Source of the DNA: Symbiodinium sp. CCMP2592
Lineage: Eukaryota > Sar > Dinophyceae > Suessiales > Symbiodiniaceae
Assembly (NCBI GenBank): GCA_905221615.1
Contig: CAJNDT010001225.1
Coordinates: 310,001 to 374,000, forward strand
Direction: 5' to 3'
DNA length: 64,000 nt
The notes beneath the pieces were generated by a model. It had not been told where the DNA came from. It ran no database searches and saw only the letters and a list, made by a program, of their open reading frames with translations. Of this stretch, positions 42,011-53,745 are shown one piece after another. The number at the start of each line of letters is the position of its first letter. Positions within the stretch are counted from its first letter, which is position 1. The position numbers were made by a program, and so were the translations under genes.

Positions 42011-42678
42011 GCCTCGGCGTCCCTTTCGCCCGCCAGCGGCTCGAGGAGCTCGAACTTCGGGGGCTCCGAGGGATAGTTCGCCTTGGGAGCGATACTCTTT
42101 GGAAAATTAAGGGTTCCGTAATTCTATAAAGGGTTTAGTTTAGGGTTTAGGGTTTAGGGTTTAGGGTTTAGGGTTAGGATTTAGGGTCCGAAAATTAAGG
42201 GTTCCTTTATAGGGATCCTTTAAGGTGTCCTTCTAGAAGAGTTCTATAAAGGGTTTAGGGTTTAGGGTCTGGAAATTAAGGGTCCCTTTAAAGGGATCCT
42301 TTAAGGGTTGCTTAGAGGGATCTATAAGGGTTCTATAAGGGCTCAGAGGGATACGTCGCCTCAGGATTCTAAGGATTCGGGTTTCAGGGTTTAGGGTTTT
42401 AGCGTTTAGGGCTTTAGGGTTTTGGGTTTAGGGCTTTAGAGGTATAGGGTTTAGGGTTTTAGGGTTTAGTGGTTGGGGGGTTTAGGGTTGTAGGGCTTCA
42501 GGGCTTGGGGGTTCAGGGGTTTAGGGTTTAGGGCTTTAGGGGTTTTGGGGTTTTGGGTTTAGTGCTTCAGGGGCCCATGTATAACTAACCATGAACCCCG
42601 CGCATTGATTGGAGTATTGTAGGGTCTGGGGTTTAGTTTTTCTTCTTGTATAGGACTTTACTGCGATATGGATTCCTT

Positions 42679-43643
42679 TCAGGATCCAGAGTAGAACCCC
42701 CACGAGACTACCCTACCAGCAAGTGGGTCAAGATGTAGCGCAATAAGGCCTTCACTCGTCCTGACGCAGCTGAATTTGAGAGCTGAAAACAACCTCCTCT
42801 GCCACTGCGCAGCATCATCTTCATCAGGTAACGGACAGCTTTGAGGGCCTAAGCGCCATCCTGTGAATCGACCAAGCTCAAAACCCTCAAACGCTCAACA
42901 CTCCACCTTAGCCATCATAATCACAACACTTCTCACTTGCCCTGAGAAACCCAGAAGCTGAAAAATCCAAAACCACATCGTCCAGCACCTTTTGCCGGGA
43001 TTTTGGCGGGGAAGCTCAGGAAAAGCTCCACTCTCGCGGCCTGGCGTCGATCTTTCCGCTGTCATACAAGTCATATATACAGGTTCTGGACTTCACACAA
43101 AACTGTACTTATCATCGCAACCGCCATCCCCATCAATCTCAGCATCGGCAGCAGCATCATCAACATCATCAACATCAACATCGCCAATAACATGGCAATC
43201 ATCATCTTTGTCGTCGTAACCATTGTCCCCATCCTCATCATCATCATCACCACCGAAATCAACTTCAAAACCGTTGTGATCATCTACAACATCAACATCC
43301 AACATCATCAACAGCATGTTCTTCTCCAGCTTTGAACCATCGTTGTTGTCATCGTCATCGCCACCATTGCCATCGACATCATCAGCAGTCATCGTTATCA
43401 TCGCCATCGCCATCGTCACCATCGTCATCGTCAGGAATCACCATCGTCATCATCACTATGCCATGGTCATCGTCATCGTCATCAACAACTCTGACGTCAT
43501 CGCTATCATCAAAGAGCCCACAAGCATAGCAAACAAACCCCCCATCTGCTTCGTAGCATGACTCGCCCCGCGAATCTTGTCAGATATTTGCCTGGATTCG
43601 GTCCTCCCGACTGTCTCACCGCATCGAGTTCATCGAACAACAT
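42679..43643 (-). CDS. candidate three-exon gene, unknown protein of about 104 residues
   Basis: Exons 43643-43563, 43040-42989 and 42860-42679. Donors are GT and GT, acceptors GCCAG|G and CACAG|G, and phases fit exactly. The product reads MLFDELDAVRQSGGPNPGKY, then AARVELFLSFPAKIPAKG, then CPLPDEDDAAQWQRRLFSAL and ends RVVSWGFYSGS. The frame is also open upstream of the ATG (SDEY), back to a possible acceptor at 43655, so the first exon may be internal. The 522-nt first intron carries (GAT)n-like repeats. No family recognised. Confidence 0.5.
43115..43515 (+). repeat. degenerate CAT/ATC trinucleotide tract
   Basis: Repeated CATCATCAACATC, CATCGCCATCG and TCATCGTCATC words across about 400 bp, translating as Asp/Gly-rich on the minus strand. 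It lies inside the proposed first intron of the 42.7-43.6 kb gene. Confidence 0.9.
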
Positions 43644-43944
43644 ATACTCGTCAGACTACGGCACGACTAAAGTAAATTGACTCCCGTCCTGAAGGTAACC
43701 ACCTGTTCCGTTGCTTACTTCTTTCAGCTACACGGGCACGGCTTGACCGGAAGCCTAAAACGTGTTTATTCCAGACGCCGCGCCCACATGACCGCTCCTG
43801 GGTTGGCCTTTAAACACCCTGAAATATATTTATATATAGGGTCCCTTATAAACCCAAATAAGGAAAATAAAACAAATCCCAAAATCCAACCTAGGCTCCC
43901 TGAACCCTTCAACTTCGGAGCGGCGAGTCGCACCCCCCGTGAAA

Positions 43945-44275
43945 TTGGTTTAGGGTTTAGGGTTTAAGGTTTAGGGTCTGGGCTTCGAGGTTTAGGGCTT
44001 CGTGTTTAAGGTTTAGGGTTTTTGGGGTTTAGGGTTTAGGGATGCCTCGAAGCTCCACACCTGCACTTAACGATTTAGGGGTTTAGGGGTTTAGGGTTTA
44101 GGGGTTTAGGGGTTTAGGGTTTGGGGGTTTAGGGTTTATAAGGGGTTTAGGGTTTAGGGTTAAAGGTTTCAGGGTCTAAGGTTTAAGGCTTAGGGCTTAG
44201 GGCTAGGGTTTAAGGTTTCAGGGTTTAGGGTTTCAGGGTTTGAGGCTTAAGGCTTAGGGTTTAAGGTTTTGGGTA
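43945..44275 (+). repeat. telomere-like TTTAGGG-derived block
   Basis: Over 30 variant heptamers on the plus strand, broken once by a 30-nt unrelated stretch at about 44042-44070. Confidence 0.9.
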
Positions 44276-44462
44276 TATTACTACCCTCGACCACCAGATA
44301 CCGAGCCGAGGGAGTTTGACCGGTTAAGGGATTCAAAGCAACGCCCCGAAACCAATTAACACGTAAATCAACAGAAGGACGGGACCTGAAATCCGAACGC
44401 GAAGTTCCAACCACTGTTCAACCCGAAACGACAGTTTGCACTCCGACCCACACCCCGAAAAC

Positions 44463-44569
44463 TAGGGTAGTTGTCAAAATCAGTGCCCTTTTTGGCTCAT
44501 TATTATAATACGGCCGCCGATTATTTAGGGTACCCGAACAAGGGACCGTGATTCTGACAACCACCCACT
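44463..44569. mobile_element. F4 inverted-repeat element
   Basis: AGGGTAGTTGTCAAAATCAG faces GTGATTCTGACAACCACCCA. Confidence 0.8.
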
Positions 44570-45285
44570 TAAGGCAAAAGCCAGAAAGTTGGAATATGAT
44601 TATCCTAACCCTTTCATATGGCAAATTATAGGGTATCCTACCATGAAACCCTATTCCAACTTTCTGGAGTTCCCTGTAACGCCCGACAAAGCTCCCAAAG
44701 CTGGCCGGGCAAACGTCGCTCTGAGCAACCGGATATCTGAGCCTCAACTCAAAGGGGAAAAGGAGGGACCCTTAATGGGGACCCCTACCCTATAATGGGC
44801 TATATAATGGGTATATAATAGCTCTTGCATCAACAGAGGTCGGTTTAAGTCTAAGATCTCTTTTTTTGGGGCACCTTTTTCCACCCGCTTGAGTTTAAGT
44901 TTAGGGTTTAGGGTTCAAGGTTCCGCTTGATGGTTTATGCAAAATTTACGGGGTTTGGGGTTGAGGGATCAAGGCTTCGGGAAGCAAGAGGGTCCATAAA
45001 ACCATTGCGGGTTTCTGGACCAACTTCCAGAATTGCAGCATAAATATGATCCTGGTTCTCGGTTCACCGACCTCCCATAATATAGTCCTAAACCCTAAAT
45101 TAAACCCTAAACCCGTAAACCGGCCCGCAACCTTGCTTCGGCAACTCCCCGTCGTTGTCACGCACTGCAGCAGAGAGACCCTCCCCAAACCCAAACCCCG
45201 AACCACAGCACACCACACCACGATCCTAAACCCATTTAAACCCATACCCTATACCCGATACCTTGAACCCTAAATTCCTAAACCT

Positions 45286-45535
45286 TTGCCTTCTGCATTC
45301 TGCACGGGACATCCAGTTCGTTTAACTTCCGTCTCGTTCCAGCTTGCCAGCCCTTGCTCGCAGCGGTCGCTGATCAGCCGCGGCGAACTTGCCGTTCAGG
45401 CTCAACTTTGGCCAGTGCGCGTCGCGCGCCAGCGGAAAGATCCCGAACAACTAAGAAGCAGGAGGACACGCAGGTTGTCAGCGACCGATGCCAGCGACCG
45501 GCTAGTGGAGAGCGAGCACCCGGAACATGAGAGAC
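45286..45535. other. GC-rich stretch open in several frames
   Basis: 250 bp between telomere-like DNA and an F3 element is open on the plus strand and in parts on the minus strand (SLNGKFAAADQRPLRARAGK). It is probably exonic on the minus strand like its neighbours, but borders cannot be fixed. Confidence 0.3.
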
Positions 45536-45536
45536 A

Positions 45537-45639
45537 TGGGAGTTTCCGAAAATAGGGAACCCTAGTAGAGTACCCTACGTAGTAGGATCCTGATCATAAG
45601 GACCCCAAGATAAGGTACCCGCAGTTCGGAAACTCCCAC
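45537..45639. mobile_element. F3 inverted-repeat element
   Basis: GGGAGTTTCCGAAAATAGGG faces CGCAGTTCGGAAACTCCCA. CATG borders both ends. Confidence 0.85.
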
Positions 45640-45925
45640 ATGCCAGCCAGCCCAAACCAGCCCGAGCCCTGAATCTGGATTTCATTCCACTCGATCGCGA
45701 CTTGAGGTTTTTACATGCTAAGTCCTAACCGAAAAGCGTCTTGAACCTACAGGGCTTAAGCTTTGGGGATCTGACACTTCGGAGAGCTTTATTTACTATG
45801 CATTCAGGAGGAAGCCACAGAAGACTAGGATCGATTCTGTCGGGGCTCATTTGGGTCCCGCACAAAAAACGCCGCAAACCTTAAGCCCTCATCTTTCCAG
45901 GGCCCTTTGTTCCCTCTTTAGCCCC

Positions 45926-46021
45926 TTCGGTTGATGATATAAATCCTGCATTACCGAGAGTACTAGTATTCCCTTCAGCCTAGGGTCCTTAAGGTAATGC
46001 AGGATGTATATCATCAACCAT
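45926..46021. mobile_element. F1 inverted-repeat element, shortened core
   Basis: TTCGGTTGATGATATAAATC faces ATGTATATCATCAACCATGA. Confidence 0.8.
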
Positions 46022-46312
46022 GAACCCTAAACCCCCCATAGATCCCCTCAGAGGTACCCTTATAGATCCCTGCAAAGGAACCCCAGGATTTACATCATCT
46101 GCCCTAAACCCTAAACCCCCTATAGATCCCTTTAAAGCTACCCTTATAGATCCCCTTACAGGAACCCCCCAGGATTTATATCGTCAAGCTATACTGACCT
46201 TAGAACCATAGCAAAAATTATAATTTTAGCTGTTTCTTAGGGATTATAATAACCAAGAATAAAAAAGTATTTCTAAGTACCCCTAAGAGTGTGAGCCACA
46301 GAAGTTCTGGGC

Positions 46313-46342
46313 CGGGCACGTGATGTGCCAGCGATAGGGGTC
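46313..46342 (-). CDS. candidate internal exon
   Basis: AGAG|GACCCC acceptor, ten codons DPYRWHITCP, then CCG|GCC donor. The frame is open further upstream to about 46387 (KAAKSEDVSARRE), so the exon may be longer. Parent gene unknown. Confidence 0.35.
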
Positions 46343-47094
46343 CTCTCTGCGGGCACTTACATCTTCGGACTTTGCCGCTTTCACTGGGGGTTTAGGGTTA
46401 CAGGGTTTAGGGTTGTTACGTGGTTTAGGGTTGGGGGTTTAGGGTTGTTACAGGGTTTAGGGTTTCGGGTTTGGGGCGTTTAGTCTAGACCCCTGATTAA
46501 TTAACCCCCTCCCCCTCCTAGGGATTACAGAATCCCAGCATTAGGCACCCCTAAAACGGGGTGCTCAGGAAATTCAAGATTCCACATTAGTGTTTAAGGC
46601 AAAGTTGTTTCTTGGCGATTTAAGGCGCTTTAAGGCTTTGGGTTTTGAGGTTTCGCGGATCCCGGGCTTAGGATGCAAAAGGCTTCTTAGTGGAAACCTG
46701 ACCCAGCAGCCCACAGCCTTGAACAAAGTATGGAAGTCGAGTGAGGGTTGCGTTCGAATGTCTTGCAAACGGGCGGCCATTTTGGGGTTTAGGGCAACTG
46801 GATCAAGCTCTGGACTAGCTTCTGGCACCTTTCGTCCAAGCAACACACCAACCTACACAAGTAAGGCTTGATGCAGCATTAAAACCGGATAGGCCTAAGC
46901 CAACCCAGACTGGATTATGTCAGCAAACCTGCAAATCCGCTCTCTTTTCTCTCCTCGTCTTCATCCGTGTGTACCACCATCTAGTATCCTACACACGGTA
47001 TCGAGATACCGTTCTTAATTCATGTAGCAGGGTTTCAAATAAAAAAGGAAACCTGGGCATGAATCCTGAAACCTGCATCTGAGGATTGTTCTGC

Positions 47095-47227
47095 CCAGAC
47101 CCCCGGGAGGATCTAGAAAATAGATCCCCTAATTTGGGGCCCTACACTATTATACTACTAAGGGTACTTTATAGGAACCCCCATATCATTAAGGGATCTA
47201 CTTTCCATATCCTCCCGGGGGTCTGGG
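47095..47227. mobile_element. F13 inverted-repeat element
   Basis: CCCAGACCCCCGGGAGGATC faces TATCCTCCCGGGGGTCTGGG. A related but incomplete copy lies at about 58965-59075. Confidence 0.85.
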
Positions 47228-47464
47228 GCACTGGCTCTCAAAAGCGGCGACCCCTGCAATCTGCTCTTCGGGGCTGTTTTGGCTTTAGGGTCTTACCAGC
47301 TTAGGGTTTAGGGTTTTAGGGTTTAGGGCTTTAGGGTTTAGGGTTTTAGGGTTTAGGGTTTAGGGTCGTACCAGCGCGCGTGTACAGCCTGAGCGAAACC
47401 AGAAGCACGAAGCTCCTACACCCCCAACTCAACTCTGAACGCTAGGGAAACATACCCCGACCCC

Positions 47465-47572
47465 AAGGGTCCAAGTACCTAATAATCATATAGTCTCCGA
47501 AATCCTAACCTACATAACTACTATCAAAAAGCCGAGTACCTGATTATTGGGTCCTTTGGACCCTTGGGGTGA
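47465..47572. mobile_element. F12 inverted-repeat element
   Basis: CCCCAAGGGTCCAAGTACCT faces a right arm ending GGACCCTTGGGG. Related arms occur at about 50971-51073 and 51374-51483. Confidence 0.8.
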
Positions 47573-47823
47573 CATGACCTGATCCCTTCTCCCAGCATCC
47601 TAATGCCCTTCACCCTCTAACTTCTCCTCGATAAGGAAGCTTAAAACCCCAAGCCCAAGGCTTTGCACGCAAAGCCCCGACAAGGTCGACAGAGCCGAAA
47701 GAACAGGGCTTCTTCTCAACTTTAATGTGCATTTGTCAACAAAGAAGAGGAACCGGGAATAATAAGTCGAGTCCTCCTTTGAAGAGCGGAAAGCAAGGTC
47801 GTTCGCCTGTCGGGTGGGTAATA

Positions 47824-47934
47824 TAGGGGCCTTGATAATTAGAACAGGGTTTGGGGTACATTATACTGGAATTAGATATAATAAGCAACCCTGAAAACCT
47901 TGTTCTAATTATGAAGGCACCTGTATATATTCGG
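47824..47934. mobile_element. F2 inverted-repeat element
   Basis: TAGGGGCCTTGATAATTAGA faces TTCTAATTATGAAGGCACCT. Confidence 0.8.
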
Positions 47935-48570
47935 TGGATGCATGGGCGATGTGCGTTGAGAAAATGCATCACCCTGTAGCGTTGAGTACAGAAGTGTATG
48001 TAGGGTCTGGGGAATACTTAGACCCAAAACCCAAACCCGAAATCCCTTTCTGAGAAAACTGAGGCAGACTTCGAATACGGCAAGCCAGAACAGCATGTTT
48101 CAGATGACACAACACTACAACGTAACAGGCGTGTCAACATTTTGCTCGTGATGAGACAAAGCACTGTCTGACACTATCGTGAATGGCCGCAACAACAAGC
48201 AAGCCACAACAAGACCGAATTTCTGTCTGCAGTGTGTGCAGGTCATAAAGCCCATGTGTGAATCTCTAAATCCTCAGTGTCAACCCTGGACCCTCGATTC
48301 ACATAGAACAACAAAAAGCCCGGTAGCGAACAAGAGAACACACGCGGTTCCTAAATACATATGCTTGCTTACAGTACCAGCAACATTGGTCTACTTTTAC
48401 TGCTCGACGTTTCGTTGAAACTGAGGTATTACTCTATGTTCGTATGAATGCAAGTGTATACTGCGGATATATGCACCTACCGTATGTTCGTGGCTCACTT
48501 CATGTATAAGTTTACATGCATCTGTATACATATGTATGCTAGAGAACATACATGCACGTGCGCATACACA

Positions 48571-48592
48571 AACACACACACACACACACACA
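48571..48592. repeat. (CA)n microsatellite
   Basis: A short CA run inside a 170-bp CATACA/CACATG-rich stretch. Confidence 0.9.
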
Positions 48593-48676
48593 TGCATGCA
48601 CACATACGCACATGCACACATGATAGTGACCCTGACCCACCCTGCCACAACCCAAAGCAACAATAACAACAAACGC

Positions 48677-48733
48677 CGTCGGCCTTCCCGATAACCTCGG
48701 CCGACACACGGCGCAGGTTCTCAAGTGCCTCCC
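48677..48733 (-). CDS. candidate internal exon
   Basis: GGTCAG|G acceptor and GACG|GC donor border EALENLRRVSAEVIGKAD, an amphipathic helix. The 57 nt fit phases 1 and 1. Parent gene unknown. Confidence 0.45.
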
Positions 48734-49112
48734 CTGACCAATGGGTACTGTTAGGATTTCATTTTCGGGGTTTCGGGGCTTCAGGGATTAGGCGCGAATG
48801 TCTACGGTTGGTGGTTCAAGTTGCAGGGCTCCGGATGACCTGAGGTTCAAGGTTTCGGGCTTGAGGCAGGGTTCCACGCGTTAAGTAGGGACCTGGATTT
48901 AGGCGTTTCCTTTTGAAGGGCCGGGTTCACGTTTAGGGGACTTAGAGACTTAGAAAGGTCATAACTTGGGATACAGTTTGAACAGCTCCAGTTGGGGCCC
49001 TGATCCCTTAATCCCGAAACACCTAAAACCTGTAGAAGCCCTCCACAGCCTTCTAAACACCATGCTAAAAAACTGCTTGCCATAGGTTCTCGGGGCAGTT
49101 TTGGCACTACTC

Positions 49113-49255
49113 TTGATAATACAAATCCTGCATTACCTTATAAGGACCCTAAACTACGGTAATACTGGTATATTCCGTACATTCCGTAGTAAGGATATTA
49201 CCTTCTAAGGACCCTGAACTACGCGAATAATGGTATATTCCCTGTTAATTAAGGG
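49113..49255. mobile_element. F1-derived fragment with duplicated core
   Basis: TTGATAATACAAATCCTGCA opens an F1-like unit whose core (AAGGACCCTAAACTACGGTA...GGTATATTCC) then repeats; the right arm is missing where the LINE fragment begins. Confidence 0.55.
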
Positions 49256-50348
49256 TCCTTTGTTTGCGAATCCAAGCATTCCCATTCAAACTCGGTGCCA
49301 TCTGTTGCGCTCGCTTGTCATTTCCAAGTTCGCATTCAGTACAGCCACCATCGCTCTGCATGTACAGAGTCACTGGCGCCTGTGGTCACGTTACTACATC
49401 GCATTGTGGAGGGCCTTGCAGCCACGGCAAGCCACCCACCGCCGCGCCCATGCCTATGCTGTCCTGCACCATGCACAGGCATATACCCCGCCTATCGCCC
49501 CCGCCAAGGCCGGGGCGGGCTTACTTGTCCGTATTTTGGAGTACGGACCACCCTGCGCTTCGTGACTAGGGTTATAGATGAGGCCAGCTCCTGTTGTTGC
49601 AGTCGGAAGCGGATGCGGAGCACTCCTGGCTTGGGCACGCATGCTCCTTGAGGAGCCGTGCCCTGTACGGGCCCTGGTGACCGCCATCCTCGGCGATCGT
49701 ACATGGTGGCGCCGCCAGATCAATACAGCTGGTCAGCTATGTCTGGACGACCTCCGGCGATGGCACGGCAGTCACACCGCTGCATCTGCGGCGGCCCCTG
49801 TGCCGGCCCCGTTGGCAGAGGCCGATTGGCCGTACGCTTGTCCCTTCTGTACGGCGAGGTTTCCCCTTCGCAAGCACAGAGGCGTTCACATCGCCCGCCG
49901 ACATGGGCTCCCTAGCCCCGCACGTCTCTACGCGTACCACGCGACGTGCTTGGCTTGCCTGAGGCATTACCACACCGTCGCTCGCCTACAGCGACATTTG
50001 AAGGGCTCACTGCCCTGTCTCCGGCGTACGTGCCAACTGGTGCCACCAATGGACTTGTCCGCCATAGTTGCAGTTGAAGCTGCCGACACCAAGCGCTTAC
50101 GTGGCCTTCGCGCTGGTAACTGGCAAGCCTTCACCGCTGCTCCTCCTGCCATTCCAACCGCGGGACCTTCCCAGCCCACCCGGGCTGAGCTCAGAGATTG
50201 CCTTGCCGAAGACACCCCTCTGTCTCTCCTGTCCGATCCTCCTGCAGATTTGACCTTGGTGTGCTGGGCTCTGGACGAGGCCAGCTACAAGACAGTTGAG
50301 CCCCCTAGGGTAGAGGTTACTTCCTTCTGGCACCGAAGGGTAGGGTAA
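49255..50348 (+). pseudogene. 3' end of a LINE-type retrotransposon, decayed
   Basis: A single plus-strand frame runs from about 49255 to 50348 with two stops at 49563-49565 and 49575-49577. The first part (RCHLLRSLVISKFAFSTATI, RYYIALWRALQPRQATH) matches the thumb and connector region after the reverse-transcriptase palm of LINE enzymes. The second part carries a C2H2-type finger, CPFCTARFPLRKHRGVHIAR followed by RH, and a second Cys/His cluster (CLACLRHYHTVARLQRHLK). The catalytic domain is absent, so this is 5' truncated. Identification rests on layout, not a database match. Confidence 0.6.
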
Positions 50349-50487
50349 TCCTGACGTTGGCATTTTGCCAGCAGCTGCAGACTGTACAGCCGCATAACAC
50401 GTGTGGGGCGCGAACCTGCGGGCTGCCTTCTGAATTCAGCATGATTTTTGGGATGCGTCTGTTGACACTACGATCCGCCGCCATGCA

Positions 50488-50529
50488 AAATTAATTAAGG
50501 ATACTGCAGGGTTTACATCATCAACCGTA
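50488..50529. mobile_element. F1 right-end fragment
   Basis: TACTGCAGGGTTTACATCAT then CAACCGTA; no left arm was found. Confidence 0.5.
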
Positions 50530-51137
50530 GGAACCATTGCGAGTCAGCTCCCGAGCTGAGCTGCTTCGATCTTACCGGGCGTGTCTTTCGTTAAAAGTCT
50601 CGACATTAACCCCAAGTAACCTACCTTTTTAAGGACGTATATAAAGAAATCATGTTAGGGAACCCAAAAAAAGGTAGGTTCCTTAGGGTCCAGGTATACC
50701 CTAAGGGTCCTAAGTTAGGACTCCTAACAAATTGGGGAACCTCAAAATTGAGGGTTTCTGAGACCCCAAAGAGACCCAAGGACTCTCCCTAAAACATTCC
50801 GGACCCGCCCAAGGAGATGCCTGGACCCTTAGGGTAGGGTTCAGGACTCGGATCTATAGCACTATGGGGGGTTTAGGGTTTAAGGGTTTAGGGAATGGGT
50901 TGTGGGGCCTATTATTGGGGATTATATTGGGAATAAGGGAATTTAGGGTATAGGGGTTTTAGCCTTACCCTAAGGGTCCAAAGGACTCAATAACTAGGTA
51001 CTCGGGTTTGGGATAGTAGTTATGTAGGTTACTAGATTTGAGGGTATATGATAGATGGGTACTTGGACCCTTAGGGTTAAGGTGTGAGGACTTGGGGTGG
51101 GGACTTCAGAAGTTTAGCGTCAAGCATTCATGGAGGT

Positions 51138-51242
51138 CCCTTAACCTACCCAAACCTGCAAAAAAGTAGGGTCCCTATAAATTCCATAGAAGGGTTGATA
51201 ATAAGAACCGACAAAAAAGTAGGGTCTGGTAGGCTAAGGTCG
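51138..51242. mobile_element. F6 inverted-repeat element
   Basis: CCTTAACCTACCCAAACCTG faces AGTAGGGTCTGGTAGGCTAA. Confidence 0.8.
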
Positions 51243-51373
51243 GGCTTGTCGGTCTCACGAGAGAGGCTCTGTGGGTGGATACGGGGCCTCAGGTTGGCTT
51301 TGATGCTCCTGGCTTAAGGTTTTGGGGTTTAGGATTTAGGGTTTAGGGTTTAGGGTTTCGGGTTTAGGGCCCT

Positions 51374-51483
51374 AAGGGTCCATGTGCCCATATAGCATAT
51401 AGCTTGGGCCCAATGTAGCTATATAGGGGAGCACTTTAAGGTCAAGGTATATACTAACTATATGAGTACTTGGACCCTTAGGG
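51374..51483. mobile_element. F12-related inverted-repeat element
   Basis: CCTAAGGGTCCATGTGCCCA faces TGAGTACTTGGACCCTTAGG. Confidence 0.7.
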
Positions 51484-51627
51484 ATTTTAGGGTTAGGGAT
51501 TTAAGTGTCAGCAGTCGTGCTATGTAATTTGGGAGTATCATCCTTACTTACTTGTGCGGATGATCGTACCCGCAAGGAAGTTAAAGGCTCCCTACTCTAC
51601 TGTTAAGAAGCTGCCGATCTGACACGC

Positions 51628-52546
51628 CTCCGGGATCCGTGCTCTGCGCCACGCCGTCGCGCTCCCACGCGTCCTGGAGTCAGGGCGCGACTCGCGGTTT
51701 AGGGCGTCACATGGGTTCAGGAAGGTTGTACGTCGTAACGAACCAAATGACTAAATTTCAAACCATGTCAAGTCCCAGCTTCTTTATGTTTTAGAAAGGG
51801 TTTCAAAGGATTGAGGATGGAAACTATAGGAGCCTCTGGGGTCCTTTAGGATGCACTCGAATCCACCTTGTCACAGGATTCTCTCGCCTACGCGCTATTC
51901 CAAGGCAAAGTCTATTTAAGGCTTGAACCTTAAATCGTCAACCCTACTCTAACGACCTGAACCTGAAATCCCGCAACCCAAACCTCCAACTGCAATCCTG
52001 TAAATCACCAACTCATACACCACAAGATGCCCCACAGCCTTTAGATGCCTCAAAGATTAGGGGACAAGGTAACTATACATGTAACAACTACTCAGAACCT
52101 TATTCAATGGGAACACATCCCCGCATCCGCGAAAAACTTGACAATGAAATGATAGTACCAACCTTATCTTATCACTGTCCCTATAATATGGTTCTACGAT
52201 AGACCCCCAAACCTTATTCAAGCTATTCATGCCCCGATATCAAGTAGGCCCATACACCTCAGAAGCCCTCAGTGTGGGCTATATTGCAAGTAGGACACCC
52301 AATCTATCATCGAGAAGTCGTGCCCAAACCGCGCCGCAATTCCAGCCGTAAGACATACACTCCAAAACCCTCCAAAAAGAAACTAACAAGCTGATTGTCC
52401 TTGACCCATAAACCTTCAGCCCCCCTTAATCATACCAAACCCTAAACCCCAAAACCCCAAAAAACTGGCCCCACACCCCTAAACCCCTAAACCCTAAACC
52501 TCCAAACCCCGAGGAGCCTGGGGAGGCGGTCGTCGGCCGGATTTGC
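51628..52546 (-). CDS. candidate gene fragment with two exons, unknown
   Basis: Exon 52546-52508 (CCGCAG|G acceptor; ANPADDRLPRLLG; GT donor) joins exon 51673-51628 (CTCCAG|G acceptor; DAWERDGVAQSTDPG; GC donor) in phase 0. The start and the rest of the gene are not seen. An F8 element lies immediately upstream of the first exon. Confidence 0.4.
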
Positions 52547-52555
52547 CTGCGGTCC

Positions 52556-52755
52556 AAAGGGGCAAAGGGAGGGACCTTCAATGGGGATCCCTAACCTATA
52601 ACGCTTTAGATAATGGGCATATAATCGCAATATAACAGCTATATAATGGGTATGGGTTGTGTATATCATAGCTTCATTATTCTGGGTATAGACTAGCTGA
52701 TTAGCTATATTAAGGTAATGTGCCTAGGGGTCCTTATTCTGGTGTCCCTCCTTGT
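52556..52755. mobile_element. F8 inverted-repeat element, enlarged core
   Basis: AAAGGGGCAAAGGGAGGGAC faces GGTGTCCCTCCTTGTATCCC. TATAATGGGTAT words are expanded in the core. Confidence 0.75.
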
Positions 52756-52840
52756 ATCCCTGGAAGACGGCACCTTTCTGAAAGGGTTTACAGGAGTAGG
52801 GTGTTCTTATTGATTATGTAGGGTGTTCTGATGTAAGGGT

Positions 52841-53515
52841 TCAGTCTTCTTGGGCGTATGGCGCTTTGTAGGGCAAGTTTATGGCGTGTTTGGCAGTCCG
52901 GTGGATGTAGACCTTCAACGTAGGGCCCTCAATAGTTAGAGTACCTTTTGGTGTTTTTTGTACTATAGTTGTAATAAGGAGCCCCAAAAATCCTATCCCA
53001 ATTATTCCGGCCCTTGCATTAGGGCATGGAGCTGCCGCCACACAAGATTCGTGCCCATGCTTGCCAGGATGGCGGCCTTCAGGTCGCTCAGAGCGCGATC
53101 GAGGCGTGGAGCTTCGCGAGATATAGCTTCCAGTTGACCTGTCGCCAGAGAAAGATCTCCCACGATGGGTGGATCGCCTGCCAGCGGGACTCTGTGCAGG
53201 TGTACTTCGCGGGGTGCGAGAGTGCCCTGTCAGGAATCCGGCTTGCTGCTGTTGGTCAAAACAGCGGTTCCAGTCATCAGCCACGCACGCCTTGCCATAC
53301 AACTCCTTGTTGTCGGCCTGCAGGTCAGCATTTGCCAGCTCGAGGGCCTTGTTACGGTCCCTCAGTTCCTGGTTTTCCTTCTGAAGCTCAAATTTATTAG
53401 GGTTCCTTACATGAACCCTAGTGTTTTGGGGTTAGAGGCCCTGGGTTTCTAAATCAGGTGCCTACATCAGTTGTTTGGGTAATGCGTAGACTCGACGTAC
53501 CCACTCCCGAAGGAC
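52841..53515 (-). CDS. coiled-coil, Arg/Ser-rich protein, C-terminal part
   Basis: Exon 53377-53018 is 120 codons. It begins ENQELRDRNKALELANADLQ, a heptad-like coiled coil, then KACVADDWNRCFDQQQQ, and then an Arg/Ser/Pro-rich tail (SRTPRSTPAQSPAGRRSTHR) resembling RS-type splicing or disordered proteins. The last exon 52912-52841 ends AINLPYKAPYAQED. The 105-nt intron between them (53017-52913) has a GC donor and AAG|G acceptor and consists almost entirely of an F2 element. Its reading frame is open through that element, so exonisation is the alternative. A possible upstream exon is 53515-53486 (VLREWVRRVY). The 5' end was not found. No specific orthologue recognised. Confidence 0.6.
52920..53022. 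mobile_element. F2 inverted-repeat element occupying an intron
   Basis: TAGGGCCCTCAATAGTTAGA faces CAATTATTCCGGCCCTTGCA. Its ends lie within about 7 nt of the inferred splice sites. Confidence 0.85.
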
Positions 53516-53624
53516 CTTCGACTTTTGGAAGATGCTGAGTAGGGTTTTGGGGTATAGTCTACCATAACTATAACAAGGAACCCCCAAAATAGCGGAGTGA
53601 TCTCCCTGAGCCCTTAAAACCTAA

Positions 53625-53745
53625 CCCCTAGACTCCCCTAAACCCTAAATCCCTAAACCCCTAAACCCTAAACCCCTAAAACCCCAAACCCCTAAACCCT
53701 TAACCCCTAAACTCTAAACCCCTACACCCTAAACCCCGACACGAA
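53625..53745 (-). repeat. telomere-like CCCTAAA-derived array
   Basis: Fifteen or so variant heptamers and octamers, mainly CCCTAAAC and CCCCTAAA. Confidence 0.9.

Noticed and set aside
43071..43428. Asp/Gly-rich acidic ORF on the minus strand
   Set aside because: It is a translation of the degenerate trinucleotide tract and lies in the inferred intron of the 42.7-43.6 kb gene.
45640..45706. Minus-strand segment VAIEWNEIQIQ as an exon
   Set aside because: Looks coding and ends at an F3 element with a GC donor, but its 5' border does not obey AG|G.
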